DNA of 23,664 nt from CAZSNT01 sp964607765 (lineage in GTDB: Bacteria; Verrucomicrobiota; Lentisphaeria; Oligosphaerales; JABHEG01): NCBI GenBank assembly GCA_964607765.1, contig CAZSNT010000157.1, positions 1 through 23,664 of the forward strand, read 5' to 3'. The notes under the pieces are model-generated. The model made no database searches and was not told where the DNA came from. It saw only the letters and a list, made by a program, of their open reading frames with translations. Both the position numbers and the translations under genes were made by a program. Below, piece by piece: positions 1 through 7,159 of the stretch; position 1 is the first letter of the stretch, and each line of letters opens with the position of its first letter.

Positions 1-24
1 GAAGTGAAATCACAACGAACAGGT

Positions 25-162
25 TCACGGGACGGCGTGACCGCCGCCCGTGACCGTCGTGTCGCCGCCCAGTACCCCCTCGGTCTCCAGCCACGCGTCA
101 TACGTCGCCTGCACCCCATCCGGGATCTGGATCATGGCATGATATCCACCGTTGCCTATCAT
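25..162 (-). pseudogene. C-terminal remnant of an unidentified protein
   Basis: A short minus-strand open frame of 45 codons runs from an ATG at 162 to a stop at 25-27. An in-frame stop lies about 25 codons further upstream, so the frame has no room for a normal N-terminus. Codon third positions are mostly G or C, as in the real high-GC genes of the window, and the peptide (GYHAMIQIPDGVQATYDAW...) reads like the end of a folded protein. I do not recognise the family. It could be a decayed gene end or a chance frame. The flanking stretch 163-341 shows nothing else I can support. Confidence 0.22.
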
Positions 163-341
163 TCCTGACCGCCAACCATACAACGCACAGATCGCAGCAC
201 AAGCCGCTTGTCAGGTAGGATGAAGAGTGCTATACGTGCAAAGGGGCAGTCAGATTTCCCGTCAGCCACACACGCCAGCCCCCACCAGACGGGATGATAT
301 CCAGAACCGCAGAATCACTTTTCGCCGGAAGGAGATATGAC

Positions 342-596
342 ATGGAGAAGACCCACGATCGCCGGTTTCTTGGGTTCCTTGGATTTCTTGGCTTCCTGGG
401 GTTCCTGGGCTTCTCTGGGTTCTCGGGGACCGAAAACTATCGGCACCTGGCCAGATTTGCGTGCCTTGCTTGCTTGTCACTGCCTGCACTCCTTGCACTC
501 CTGGTACTGATCCCTCGGGACAAGTCGAAGGTGAATGCCCGGTACCGATTGGACAGTCTTGCAGACATCTTCGCTGCCTTGGCAGGCAAGAAATAG
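342..596 (+). CDS. Small hydrophobic protein with F-L-G tandem repeats
   Basis: An 84-residue frame. The ATG at 342 is chosen over the upstream in-frame start at 294 because a good Shine-Dalgarno (GGAAGGAG, 327-334) precedes it by 7 bases. A basic N-terminus (MEKTHDRR) is followed by seven three-residue units, five F-L-G and two F-S-G (residues 9-29). A Cys-containing hydrophobic stretch follows (about residues 37-60, ending near LLVLIP) and then a charged tail. It may be a small membrane peptide. I recognise no family. The repeat comes from a 9-base DNA repeat, so expansion of a simple repeat inside a non-gene is the main alternative. Confidence 0.4.
   Translation: MEKTHDRRFLGFLGFLGFLGFLGFSGFSGTENYRHLARFACLACLSLPALLALLVLIPRDKSKVNARYRLDSLADIFAALAGKK
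366..428 (+). repeat. Seven-unit 9-bp tandem repeat
   Basis: Seven imperfect 9-base units, consensus TTCCTTGGG with drift toward TTCTCTGGG at the end, stay exactly in frame and encode F-L-G five times then F-S-G twice. Differences between units are mostly at third positions, which fits selection on the peptide or simple divergence after slippage. Confidence 0.8.
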
Positions 597-792
597 AGGG
601 CCGAACGAGCCTGATGCTACGGATGCTCGTACCTCGCGCCGCAGAGCATAGCATTCGCTCAATCACGATGCCAAGACGCCGCCGGCGCCTCAATCACGCC
701 AAGGCCGATGCTGCGGACAAGCCGCAGATCGCTCGGGTTGAAAGCAGAATGAAATCATGACAACCGCCTCCGGCAGTGCTATCTTCTGACCA
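597..792. other. Intergenic stretch without a recognisable gene
   Basis: A short frame rich in arginine runs to a stop at 760 (MPRRRRRLNHAK...), but I recognise nothing in it and it has no clear ribosome binding site. The stretch lies between the F-L-G repeat ORF and the DUF4258-like remnant and is probably decayed accessory DNA. Confidence 0.3.
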
Positions 793-996
793 ATGTAAGA
801 CACGAGTCATTTTGCGGACATGCTGAAGGAACGCGGGATCGAATGCGAGTGGGCTGACCTAGCAGTTCTTCAGCCAGACAGAACGGAGGATCATCCGGAC
901 GGGACCCGAGTTGAACAACCGTATCGACAGCGGCAAAGAACAGCCGCGCCAAGAGCGCGGCTATTCTTTGCGCATCACACGAAGCGTTGGCAATGA
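793..996 (+). pseudogene. Truncated DUF4258-like gene remnant
   Basis: Bases 799-909 encode a peptide starting SHFADMLKERGIE and ending DRTEDHPDGTR. From memory this matches the N-terminal half of DUF4258 proteins: an HF-x-x-ML-x-ERGI helix, then a tryptophan, then PDRTE. The natural start appears destroyed, since ATG at 793 is followed directly by TAA. After 909 the expected C-terminal half (the AFFDRR-like end) is missing and an unrelated Arg-rich tail runs to TGA at 994-996. Some DUF4258 proteins are suspected toxin-antitoxin parts, but this copy looks dead. The frame overlaps the start of the next acetyltransferase, so the remnant may have been truncated when that gene arrived. Confidence 0.5.
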
Positions 997-1547
997 TGGA
1001 CATCCGCGTCCGAAACACAACCGAAGCCGACGAACCCGCGATCTGGCAAGTTCACGAGGCAGCGTTCAGTCCGCAAGAGGGGTGTACGATCGCGGATCTT
1101 GCGATCGCGCTCTTGCACGATCCAACGGCGACACCCTCACTCTCTCTCTTGGCGTGCGCTGGTCCAACGCCGATCGGGCACGTGCTCTTCACGAGTGTAC
1201 TGATTTGGGATTCTGACAAGTCTCCAGTCGCACGTATTCTTGCGCCACTCGCAGTGATCCCCGAAAGCCAACGTCAAGGCACAGGCACACAGCTCGTGCG
1301 CACAGGCTTGGTCACTCTGGGGGAATCAGGATGCGAACTCGTATTCGTTCTCGGCCACCCTGGGTATTACCCCCGTTTCGGTTTCCAGCCAGCAGGACAG
1401 CTTGGCCTTTCGGCGCCGTACCCGATTCCGCAGAAGAACGCCAATGCTTGGATGGTTCTGGAGCTTCGCCAGGGAGTGATCGGGAACATACGTGGCACGG
1501 TCCGATGTGCAGAAGCCCTGAACGAGCCGGAGCACTGGCGTGAATAG
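993..1547 (+). CDS. GNAT family N-acetyltransferase (YhbS-like)
   Basis: A 184-residue GNAT acetyltransferase, close to the usual length of about 170. It would move an acetyl group from acetyl-CoA to an amine on a small molecule or protein in the cytosol; the acceptor is unknown. The start of motif A and the acetyl-CoA loop are visible in LAPLAVIPESQRQGTGTQL (R-Q-G-T-G-T matches R/Q-x-x-G-x-G). The later VFVLGHPGYYPRFGF block is characteristic of the YhbS branch. ATG at 993 (or 996) is preferred to an upstream TTG at 987; no strong ribosome binding site is seen. The start overlaps the tail of the DUF4258-like remnant. It is a single gene with no obvious operon partner. Confidence 0.85.
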   Translation: MMDIRVRNTTEADEPAIWQVHEAAFSPQEGCTIADLAIALLHDPTATPSLSLLACAGPTPIGHVLFTSVLIWDSDKSPVARILAPLAVIPESQRQGTGTQLVRTGLVTLGESGCELVFVLGHPGYYPRFGFQPAGQLGLSAPYPIPQKNANAWMVLELRQGVIGNIRGTVRCAEALNEPEHWRE

Positions 1548-1627
1548 CAAGGGAATTGCCGCATCCGGGTGCATCACCCCTAGTGCAGTATCAACTCGAC
1601 CACGGACGTCGGAGCGGACTTCCATCC

Positions 1628-1651
1628 TCGCCTCGATCCTCGTCTCGATCC
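1628..1651 (+). repeat. Two-copy 12-bp tandem repeat
   Basis: TCGCCTCGATCC is followed directly by TCGTCTCGATCC (11 of 12 identical) in the leader upstream of the sulfatase. It is a minor simple repeat with no obvious role. Confidence 0.6.
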
Positions 1652-1691
1652 TTGGCGTGGGAAAGAGTAACACCAGGAGATGGGGGAGGCC

Positions 1692-3191
1692 ATGAAAACA
1701 ACAATCATGTTTATGCTCCTGCTCACAGGCGCCGCCTTGTGGGCCGAAGAAAGACCCAATATTCTCTTCTTTCTAGTCGATGACATGGGGATCGGCGATA
1801 CTTCCGTACCCTTTTTGTACAAGGACGGGGAAGCTCAGAGGATAGGGCTGAACGATCTTTACCGAACGCCCAATATGGAGAAGCTAGCTGCAAGCGGTCG
1901 GCTTTTCACAAACGCGTATTCCTACTCGGTCTGTTCACCGACGCGCATCAGCCTGATGACCGGTCAGGCGGCGCCAAGACACGGCGTCACCACTTGGACC
2001 CATCCGAAGCAATCATCGATAGACACCGGCCTGGTCAAGACAGCGAAAATCAGGAGTCCTGCTGATTGGAGTATCACCGGTCTCGACCTCTCTCTGCCCT
2101 TGCTGCCGCGTCTCATGAAGCAGGCCGGTTACCGGGCCCTTTTTGCAGGCAAGGCCCACTTCGGGCCTGATGATACGCCGTCTGGCGATCCGACTAATCT
2201 TGGGTTTGATGTCAATATAGCAGGCTTCGGCGGCGGCGGTCCCGGCAGTTACTGGGGGAAGTACAATTATTCCGCCAATCATCGTACAAAGAAACACGTC
2301 TGGGATGTGCCCGGCCTGGAGAAGTACCATGGAACCGACACCTTCCTGACCGAAGCGATTACCCTGGAGATGAACCAGGCGATAGAAGAGTCTGTGAAAG
2401 CCGAGAAACCATTCTTCGCCTACATGAGCCACTACGCGGTACACGCACCGTGGCTCTATCCGGACGCACGCTTCACCAAGAACTATCCCAAACTGAAGGG
2501 GCACGGCCTCGCCTTTGCCACTCTCGTCGAAGGTATGGATAAATCTCTCGGCGATATGATTCAGAAACTCAATGACCTTGGCGTTGCCGAAGAGACGCTT
2601 GTCATATTCTTTTCTGATAACGGCAGTGCGTGGTCTGCCAACGGCCCTTTCAGGGATAAAAAGGGATCGCGATTTGAGGGCGGCCTGAGAGTGCCGCTTA
2701 TCGTCTCGTGGGCTAAACGCAACCCGAAAAACCCTATGCAGAAGGACTTTTCCATCCCGGCAAACTCGGTGGCGCACGATATGGTCACCTGCGTGGATAT
2801 GATGCCCACCATGTTGAGAATCGCCGGTGCTGACATTCCGGATGACGCCGTGATCGACGGCTTCGATATCAGCCCGTACTTCACCGGAACTGAGGGGACA
2901 CATCGCCCGCAGGAGTTTCTGACTCATTTTCCGCATCGTCACCGAAACACTCTGTTTTCGACTTACCGCCAGAAAGACTGGAAGATTATCTACAATTATG
3001 CGGCTGAGACATGGGAACTTTACAATCTTGAAGACGATCCGTTTGAGAAGACAAACGTGGTCGGCAAACGACCGGAATTAGCCTTAACGCTGGCGAAGAA
3101 GATGGTGAAGAAACTCGATTCACAGAAAGCGATGTGCCCTGTGAGCATCAGCTCCGGGAAAGATGTGAAGCCGAACCTCAGCACGCTATGA
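1692..3191 (+). CDS. Secreted arylsulfatase, FGly type
   Basis: A 499-residue alkaline-phosphatase-fold sulfatase that would hydrolyse sulfate esters, probably on sulfated glycans, outside the cytoplasm. ATG at 1692 is chosen over the in-frame ATG at 1680 because GGGGAGG precedes it and it gives a clean signal peptide (MKTTIMFMLLLTGAALWAEE). The metal-site pair D30-D31 lies in FFLVDDMG. C81-S-P-T-R is the C-x-P-x-R signature in which Cys becomes formylglycine. GKAHFG and S308-D309-N310-G are further active-site blocks, and the length is normal. Sampled GC is near 50%, below the right-hand genes and above the following AT-rich pair. A formylglycine-generating enzyme must be encoded elsewhere. 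Confidence 0.93.
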   Translation: MKTTIMFMLLLTGAALWAEERPNILFFLVDDMGIGDTSVPFLYKDGEAQRIGLNDLYRTPNMEKLAASGRLFTNAYSYSVCSPTRISLMTGQAAPRHGVTTWTHPKQSSIDTGLVKTAKIRSPADWSITGLDLSLPLLPRLMKQAGYRALFAGKAHFGPDDTPSGDPTNLGFDVNIAGFGGGGPGSYWGKYNYSANHRTKKHVWDVPGLEKYHGTDTFLTEAITLEMNQAIEESVKAEKPFFAYMSHYAVHAPWLYPDARFTKNYPKLKGHGLAFATLVEGMDKSLGDMIQKLNDLGVAEETLVIFFSDNGSAWSANGPFRDKKGSRFEGGLRVPLIVSWAKRNPKNPMQKDFSIPANSVAHDMVTCVDMMPTMLRIAGADIPDDAVIDGFDISPYFTGTEGTHRPQEFLTHFPHRHRNTLFSTYRQKDWKIIYNYAAETWELYNLEDDPFEKTNVVGKRPELALTLAKKMVKKLDSQKAMCPVSISSGKDVKPNLSTL

Positions 3192-3422
3192 GCGGGCGGA
3201 CGATGACCGGAAGGATCTCGGCGGACGGAGTACGGCGACAGTCGCGGTGGACGATTGGGAAGCGCGTCAGCCCCTCGTCAACCCTAATCGTCGCCGTCAT
3301 CGTCGACCGGCTGAAGAACAAGCACATATCAAGGCGATCGAGTTGAACGGCCAGGCGCTGGCGCTTCCGGCCGCCACTCACCCCTGCGTTAGTCGCACGT
3401 TTCGCGCTGAAAAAGGAGTATT
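3192..3422. other. Intergenic gap between sulfatase and AT-rich island
   Basis: This stretch of 231 bases holds no frame I can support. It is GC-rich almost to its end; the switch to AT-rich sequence comes within the last 15 bases, where AAGGAG (3413-3418) serves the next gene. Confidence 0.4.
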
Positions 3423-4070
3423 ATGAATATTAACATTCGTTTAGAAACAAGAGACGATTACTTCAAAGTAGAAGAACTGACACGAGAAGCGTTTTGGAAT
3501 TTGTACGCTCCAGGATGTGATGAACACTATTTATGTCATATACTGCGCGACCACAGAGACTTTATTAAAGAACTTGATTATGTCGCAGAAATCGATGGAA
3601 ATGTAATTGCTTCAATTATGTATACAACTTCATACCTTTTAAGTGATGACTTGGAGAAGGTGCAAATCGTGTCATTTGGTCCTTTCTGTGTTCATCCTGA
3701 CTATCAGCGAAAAGGAATAGGTACAGCATTAATTGAAAAGACCAAGTCGCTGGTAGAAAAAAGAAACATTCCAGCAATTGTTATTTATGGAGATCCTCAT
3801 AATTACTGTAAGCATGGATTTAAGAATGGAATTGACTATCAGGTCAGCAATATGGATGGAGAGTGTCCTTTAGGATTACTAGTTTTAGAGCTTCAGCCTG
3901 GATTCTTTGGAAATAGAGAATGGAAGGCGAAACAAAGTGATGTATTCCATTTTGATCATGAGAGAGTCATAGAGTTTGACAAGAAGTTTAAGGAAAAAGA
4001 GAAGAAAATCCAATACAGTCAAGAGATATTTAAAATGCAGATTAGGTCTTTCTTGAAAAATCTCAGCTAA
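3423..4070 (+). CDS. GNAT family N-acetyltransferase, AT-rich, Firmicutes-like
   Basis: A 215-residue acetyltransferase. VSFGPFCVHPDYQRKGIGTAL carries the acetyl-CoA loop (Q-R-K-G-I-G-T), and AIVIYGDPHNYCKHGF matches the usual GNAT strand with a Y-x-(x)-x-GF end. ATG at 3423 follows a strong AAGGAG with 4 bases between. The N-terminal REAFWNLYAPGCDEHYL block recalls, from memory, a GNAT group common in Clostridia-type Firmicutes, with a Lys-rich C-terminal extension. Base composition is strikingly AT-rich (a sampled 60-base line is about 28% GC) and codons end mostly in A or T, unlike both flanks. Recent transfer from a low-GC donor is the simplest inference. The acceptor substrate is unknown. 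Confidence 0.88.
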   Translation: MNINIRLETRDDYFKVEELTREAFWNLYAPGCDEHYLCHILRDHRDFIKELDYVAEIDGNVIASIMYTTSYLLSDDLEKVQIVSFGPFCVHPDYQRKGIGTALIEKTKSLVEKRNIPAIVIYGDPHNYCKHGFKNGIDYQVSNMDGECPLGLLVLELQPGFFGNREWKAKQSDVFHFDHERVIEFDKKFKEKEKKIQYSQEIFKMQIRSFLKNLS

Positions 4071-4192
4071 CAGAAGTTTCCACCGGACCGTATATCACCG
4101 CTGCAGAGCGAAAGCGAAGCGGTCTTAACAAAATCATCATTAATTAACCATCGGTGTAGCGGCCGGTGAAACCACCGTTCGATTCAAGAAAC

Positions 4193-5464
4193 ATGAAAAT
4201 ACAATCACCACTGACTGTCTCAATATTACTGTTATTGACATTGCCTTGTATCTCCAACGGCGCTGGTTGGACTCAATGGCGAGGAAAAGACGGTAGAGGA
4301 ATCAGTATTGAGAGTGGTCTTCTGAAATCTTGGCCTAATGGAGGGCCAAAGAAGCTGTGGGAGGCCCATTCAATCGGAAAGGGATATTCTTCTCCAATTA
4401 TTGTAGACGACTCCATCTTTATTACAGGTGATGTAAAAGATAAGCTGATGATATTTGCACTAAATCCTGATGGTAGTGTAAAGTGGAAAACTCCCAACGG
4501 AGATGCCTGGACGCAATCTTATCCTGGGTCACGTGCTTCCTGTAACTATAGTGACGGAAAGCTATATAACGTAAATGCCTTCGGCCGTCTTTTGTGTCTC
4601 AACGCAGATAGTGGAGAAAAGAGTTGGTCTGTAGAACTTCTTGAGACGTATAAGAGCAGAGGAGAAATTTGGGGCGTGATCGATTTACTGGTAATTGACG
4701 ACGATGCGGTTTACGCCAGCATTAATGGATCTGAAGCAATAATCGTAGCTTTTGACAAGAAGACTGGCAGGGAAATCTGGAAGACCAAGAACTCCACAGG
4801 AGATGATTACACCTATTCCTCTCCTATTTTGGCGACATTAAGCGGACGAAGACAAGTGATTTCCTGCGGAAGTATGAACACCTATGGGGTTGATGTTAAA
4901 ACAGGGAAGCTTCTCTGGACGTTTCCACATGTTTACAAAGGGAGGATGATTGCTACTATGCCAACATGTATAGAAGGAGCTCTCTTTGTAACAAATTGCC
5001 ATCCTAATGAAGGAATTACTTATCGATTGGATTTTAAGGATGGCAGAGCCATTAAGACTTGGCAGGTGGATTTGGGCAGTGGTTCTTCTGGAGGAATCAT
5101 CGTGCACGATGGTGTCATATACGGCAATCGACACAAAGACAGAAAGGGTTTCGTCAGTCTCAACGCAAAGACGGGTAAACTAATTGCAGAAAAACCTGAT
5201 ACAAAAGAAGCTGCTGTGATCTATGCAGATGGGCGTGTTTACTGTCAGGACAGTAAAGGAACTCTTTATCTGTTGGAACCAAGCAAAAATGCTTTCATTA
5301 TTAGAGGTGAGATATCCATAGGTAAGGCGAATGACTTTTGGGCTCATCCAGTTATTGCAGATGGAAAACTCTATCTCCGGCATGGTCAAACACTATACTG
5401 TTATGATATAGAAGCAAAATCGAGTGAAAGAGATGTACTTAACCCTCCTTCGTCGGGCAAGTAA
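4193..5464 (+). CDS. Secreted PQQ-like beta-propeller protein, AT-rich
   Basis: A 423-residue exported propeller. ATG at 4193 is chosen over GTG at 4166 because it starts a standard signal peptide (MKIQSPLTVSILLLLTLP, cleavage near SNGA). The mature part opens with W26-T-Q-W-R-G, the usual entry of PVC-type PQQ-like proteins. Propeller blades follow, with repeats such as LNADSGEKSW, FDKKTGREIW, VDVKTGKLLW and LNAKTGKLIA. No dehydrogenase catalytic residues or haem motif are visible, so binding of PQQ is not implied; a scaffold or binding role outside the membrane is more likely. Composition is AT-rich (about 35% GC in one sampled line), like the preceding GNAT gene, yet the family is typical of PVC bacteria. 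A low-GC PVC donor is a reasonable guess. Confidence 0.88.
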   Translation: MKIQSPLTVSILLLLTLPCISNGAGWTQWRGKDGRGISIESGLLKSWPNGGPKKLWEAHSIGKGYSSPIIVDDSIFITGDVKDKLMIFALNPDGSVKWKTPNGDAWTQSYPGSRASCNYSDGKLYNVNAFGRLLCLNADSGEKSWSVELLETYKSRGEIWGVIDLLVIDDDAVYASINGSEAIIVAFDKKTGREIWKTKNSTGDDYTYSSPILATLSGRRQVISCGSMNTYGVDVKTGKLLWTFPHVYKGRMIATMPTCIEGALFVTNCHPNEGITYRLDFKDGRAIKTWQVDLGSGSSGGIIVHDGVIYGNRHKDRKGFVSLNAKTGKLIAEKPDTKEAAVIYADGRVYCQDSKGTLYLLEPSKNAFIIRGEISIGKANDFWAHPVIADGKLYLRHGQTLYCYDIEAKSSERDVLNPPSSGK

Positions 5465-5486
5465 TCTCAGCCGTTATCCATAGAGA

Positions 5487-5612
5487 ATGAAGTGTGACCT
5501 GACAGAACTGCGAAGCCGCGGGTGGACAGTAGTCGATGGAATCGCATCGGCGGCGGACCTTCTTGCTCTGGGAGGAAAGCTAGGCACACCCGTACGCACG
5601 CCAAACGGTTAG
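5487..5612 (+). pseudogene. Short dioxygenase-like (TauD-type) N-terminal remnant
   Basis: A 41-codon frame, from ATG at 5487 to TAG at 5610-5612, encodes LRSRGWTVVDGIASAAD followed by LLALGGKLGTPVRTPNG. The pattern of a helix, 'GW-x-V-VDG', then 'LG-x-LGTP' resembles the N-terminus of TauD/TfdA-type 2-oxoglutarate Fe(II) oxygenases. None of the catalytic His-x-Asp region follows. It is probably a decayed or truncated gene; the assignment is from memory of the family pattern and is tentative. Confidence 0.3.
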
Positions 5613-5873
5613 CGCACTGTTCGAGGTGACGCGACAGCGGACCGCGATGGCGACGGTGAGCCTGAGAGCCGAACTGACCTTTGACAGTGAGTACAACAAG
5701 GCCAGGCCATTTGTGCAGGGCAGGTCTGTGGACAGGTGCTTGCCAGGATAAGTGGTGTTCCCCGAAAGAAAACGACGCGCTCGCTCAAGTCCCGCGGCAA
5801 CCGTGCTATGTTTGGGAACGGCATATCGGCTCCACGCGACCACGCAAACACCAGCAACGGAAAGGCGGCAAGT
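5613..5873. other. Non-coding leader before the exported-protein operon
   Basis: About 260 bases without a convincing gene. A 34-codon frame at 5647-5751 (MATVSLRAELTF...) has GC-rich codons but no recognisable family. The upstream part of the FG-GAP frame stays open through here, but it lacks a signal peptide until the ATG at 5874. I see no clear promoter. Confidence 0.3.
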
Positions 5874-7070
5874 ATGCGAGACGCGACACTACTCCGTATT
5901 CTACTGTGCCTCTCAGGCTTGGTCACGACGCTTACAGCGCTCGGGGGGGGCTACAGGAAGCTGCAGCTGACTGACACGTTCTACTGCGAAGGTGCGTACT
6001 GCGCCGACTTCGACCGCGACGGCAATATGGACGTGGTTGCCGGGCCGTACTGGTATGCCGGCCCCGATTTCCAGCAACGCCATGAGGTGCGCAAGCCGCA
6101 GGCGTTCAAACCCAAGGGGTATTCGGACAACTTCCTGACCTACACGGGTGATTTCAACGGCGACGGCTGGGCGGACATTCTCTACGTGCCGTGGCCGGGC
6201 AAAGACGCGTCTTGGTACGAGAACCCAGCGGGGAACGAGGCACCGTGGACAGCGCACGTCGCGCTGAAGAACGTCGGCAACGAATCGCCCGTGTGGGGCG
6301 ATGTGAACGGCGACGGCCGCCCTGATCTGGTCTTCAACATTGACGGATTCCTGGGCTACGGCACCTGGGATCCCGCCAAACCGGACGAGCCGTGGGTGTT
6401 CCACCCGGTCAGCACGGAAGGCCGCTACCGGAGGTACACGCACGGTGTCGGACTCGGGGACATCAATGGGGATGGCCGTGTCGATATCCTGGAAGGCGCA
6501 CGCTGGTGGGAACAACCGGCAAGCCAGGAGCCGGGCAAGCCCTGGATCCCGCACGACTACAAGTTTGCCGCCGCGGCCGCGCAAATGCTCGTCTACGACG
6601 TCGATGGCGACGGCCTGAGCGACGTGGTCACGGCCTGGCATTGTCACCACTACGGACTTGTCTGGCACAGGCAGCTGCGTGACGACAACGGCACGATCGG
6701 TTTTAGACAGCACACCATCCTGCCGCCGAGCCCGGACATGGACTCGCAGGACCTGCGGATCAGCCAACTGCACGCACTCGATCTGGTCGACATGAACGGC
6801 GACGGGCTGCTGGACGTGCTGACCGGGAAACGGTTCTGGGCGCACGGGCCGAAAGGGGACAAGGAGCCGAACGCACCGGCTGTCGTCTACTGGTTCGAAC
6901 TGCAACGTCATGCGGACGGCAACGTGCAGTTCATCCCGCACCAGATCGACGACGACTCCGGTGTCGGCACGCAAGTCGCCGCGGCGGACCTGAACAACGA
7001 CCAAACGCCTGACGTCATCGTCGGCAACAAGAAGGGCACGTTCGTGTTCCTCAGCGCACCCGGCGATTGA
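5874..7070 (+). CDS. Secreted FG-GAP/VCBS-type beta-propeller protein
   Basis: A 398-residue exported propeller. ATG at 5874 is chosen because AAAGGCGG precedes it and a signal peptide follows (RDATLLRILLCLSGLVTTLTAL); the same frame is open from 5736 but without export features. Seven calcium-loop motifs of D-x-D/N-x-D-G-x-x-D type begin at residues 45, 93, 143, 196, 242, 306 and 372. The last is the degenerate DLNNDQTPD. Their spacing fits a seven-bladed integrin-like propeller that binds Ca2+ and probably a carbohydrate or protein partner. No catalytic motif is seen. It is the first gene of a co-directional block of exported proteins; the next gene starts 89 bases on. Confidence 0.9.
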   Translation: MRDATLLRILLCLSGLVTTLTALGGGYRKLQLTDTFYCEGAYCADFDRDGNMDVVAGPYWYAGPDFQQRHEVRKPQAFKPKGYSDNFLTYTGDFNGDGWADILYVPWPGKDASWYENPAGNEAPWTAHVALKNVGNESPVWGDVNGDGRPDLVFNIDGFLGYGTWDPAKPDEPWVFHPVSTEGRYRRYTHGVGLGDINGDGRVDILEGARWWEQPASQEPGKPWIPHDYKFAAAAAQMLVYDVDGDGLSDVVTAWHCHHYGLVWHRQLRDDNGTIGFRQHTILPPSPDMDSQDLRISQLHALDLVDMNGDGLLDVLTGKRFWAHGPKGDKEPNAPAVVYWFELQRHADGNVQFIPHQIDDDSGVGTQVAAADLNNDQTPDVIVGNKKGTFVFLSAPGD

Positions 7071-7159
7071 GTGCTGCCCGAAGAGCAGAGCCACAGCCAG
7101 ATCAGGCACGTTGCGGCAGCCAACGGCCGGTTACGGAACCAAGGAAAGGACAGAGCAAC

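Noticed and set aside
262..693. Collagen-like protein on the minus strand
   Set aside because: The Gly/Pro pattern is the reverse-strand shadow of the 9-base repeat; glycine periodicity is broken and there is no ribosome binding site.
4097..4123. Rho-independent terminator after the AT-rich GNAT gene
   Set aside because: ACCGCT and AGCGGT pair for only six bases around a 15-base loop, and no T-run follows.
3340..4160. Integron gene cassette with attC sites around the AT-rich GNAT gene
   Set aside because: Sequences such as GTTGAAC and GTTAGTC before the gene and AGCTAAC after it each miss the attC consensus by a base or more, and the expected paired arms are not complementary.
4193..5464. 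PQQ-dependent dehydrogenase
   Set aside because: The chain is too short and lacks visible catalytic Asp/Glu-Ca2+ and disulfide features of quinoprotein dehydrogenases; only propeller repeats are seen.
5913..7109. Long minus-strand open frame opposite the FG-GAP gene
   Set aside because: It is a shadow of a GC-rich gene with clear D-x-D-x-D-G motifs on the plus strand; the minus translation has a repetitive Val/Arg/Asp bias and no family likeness.
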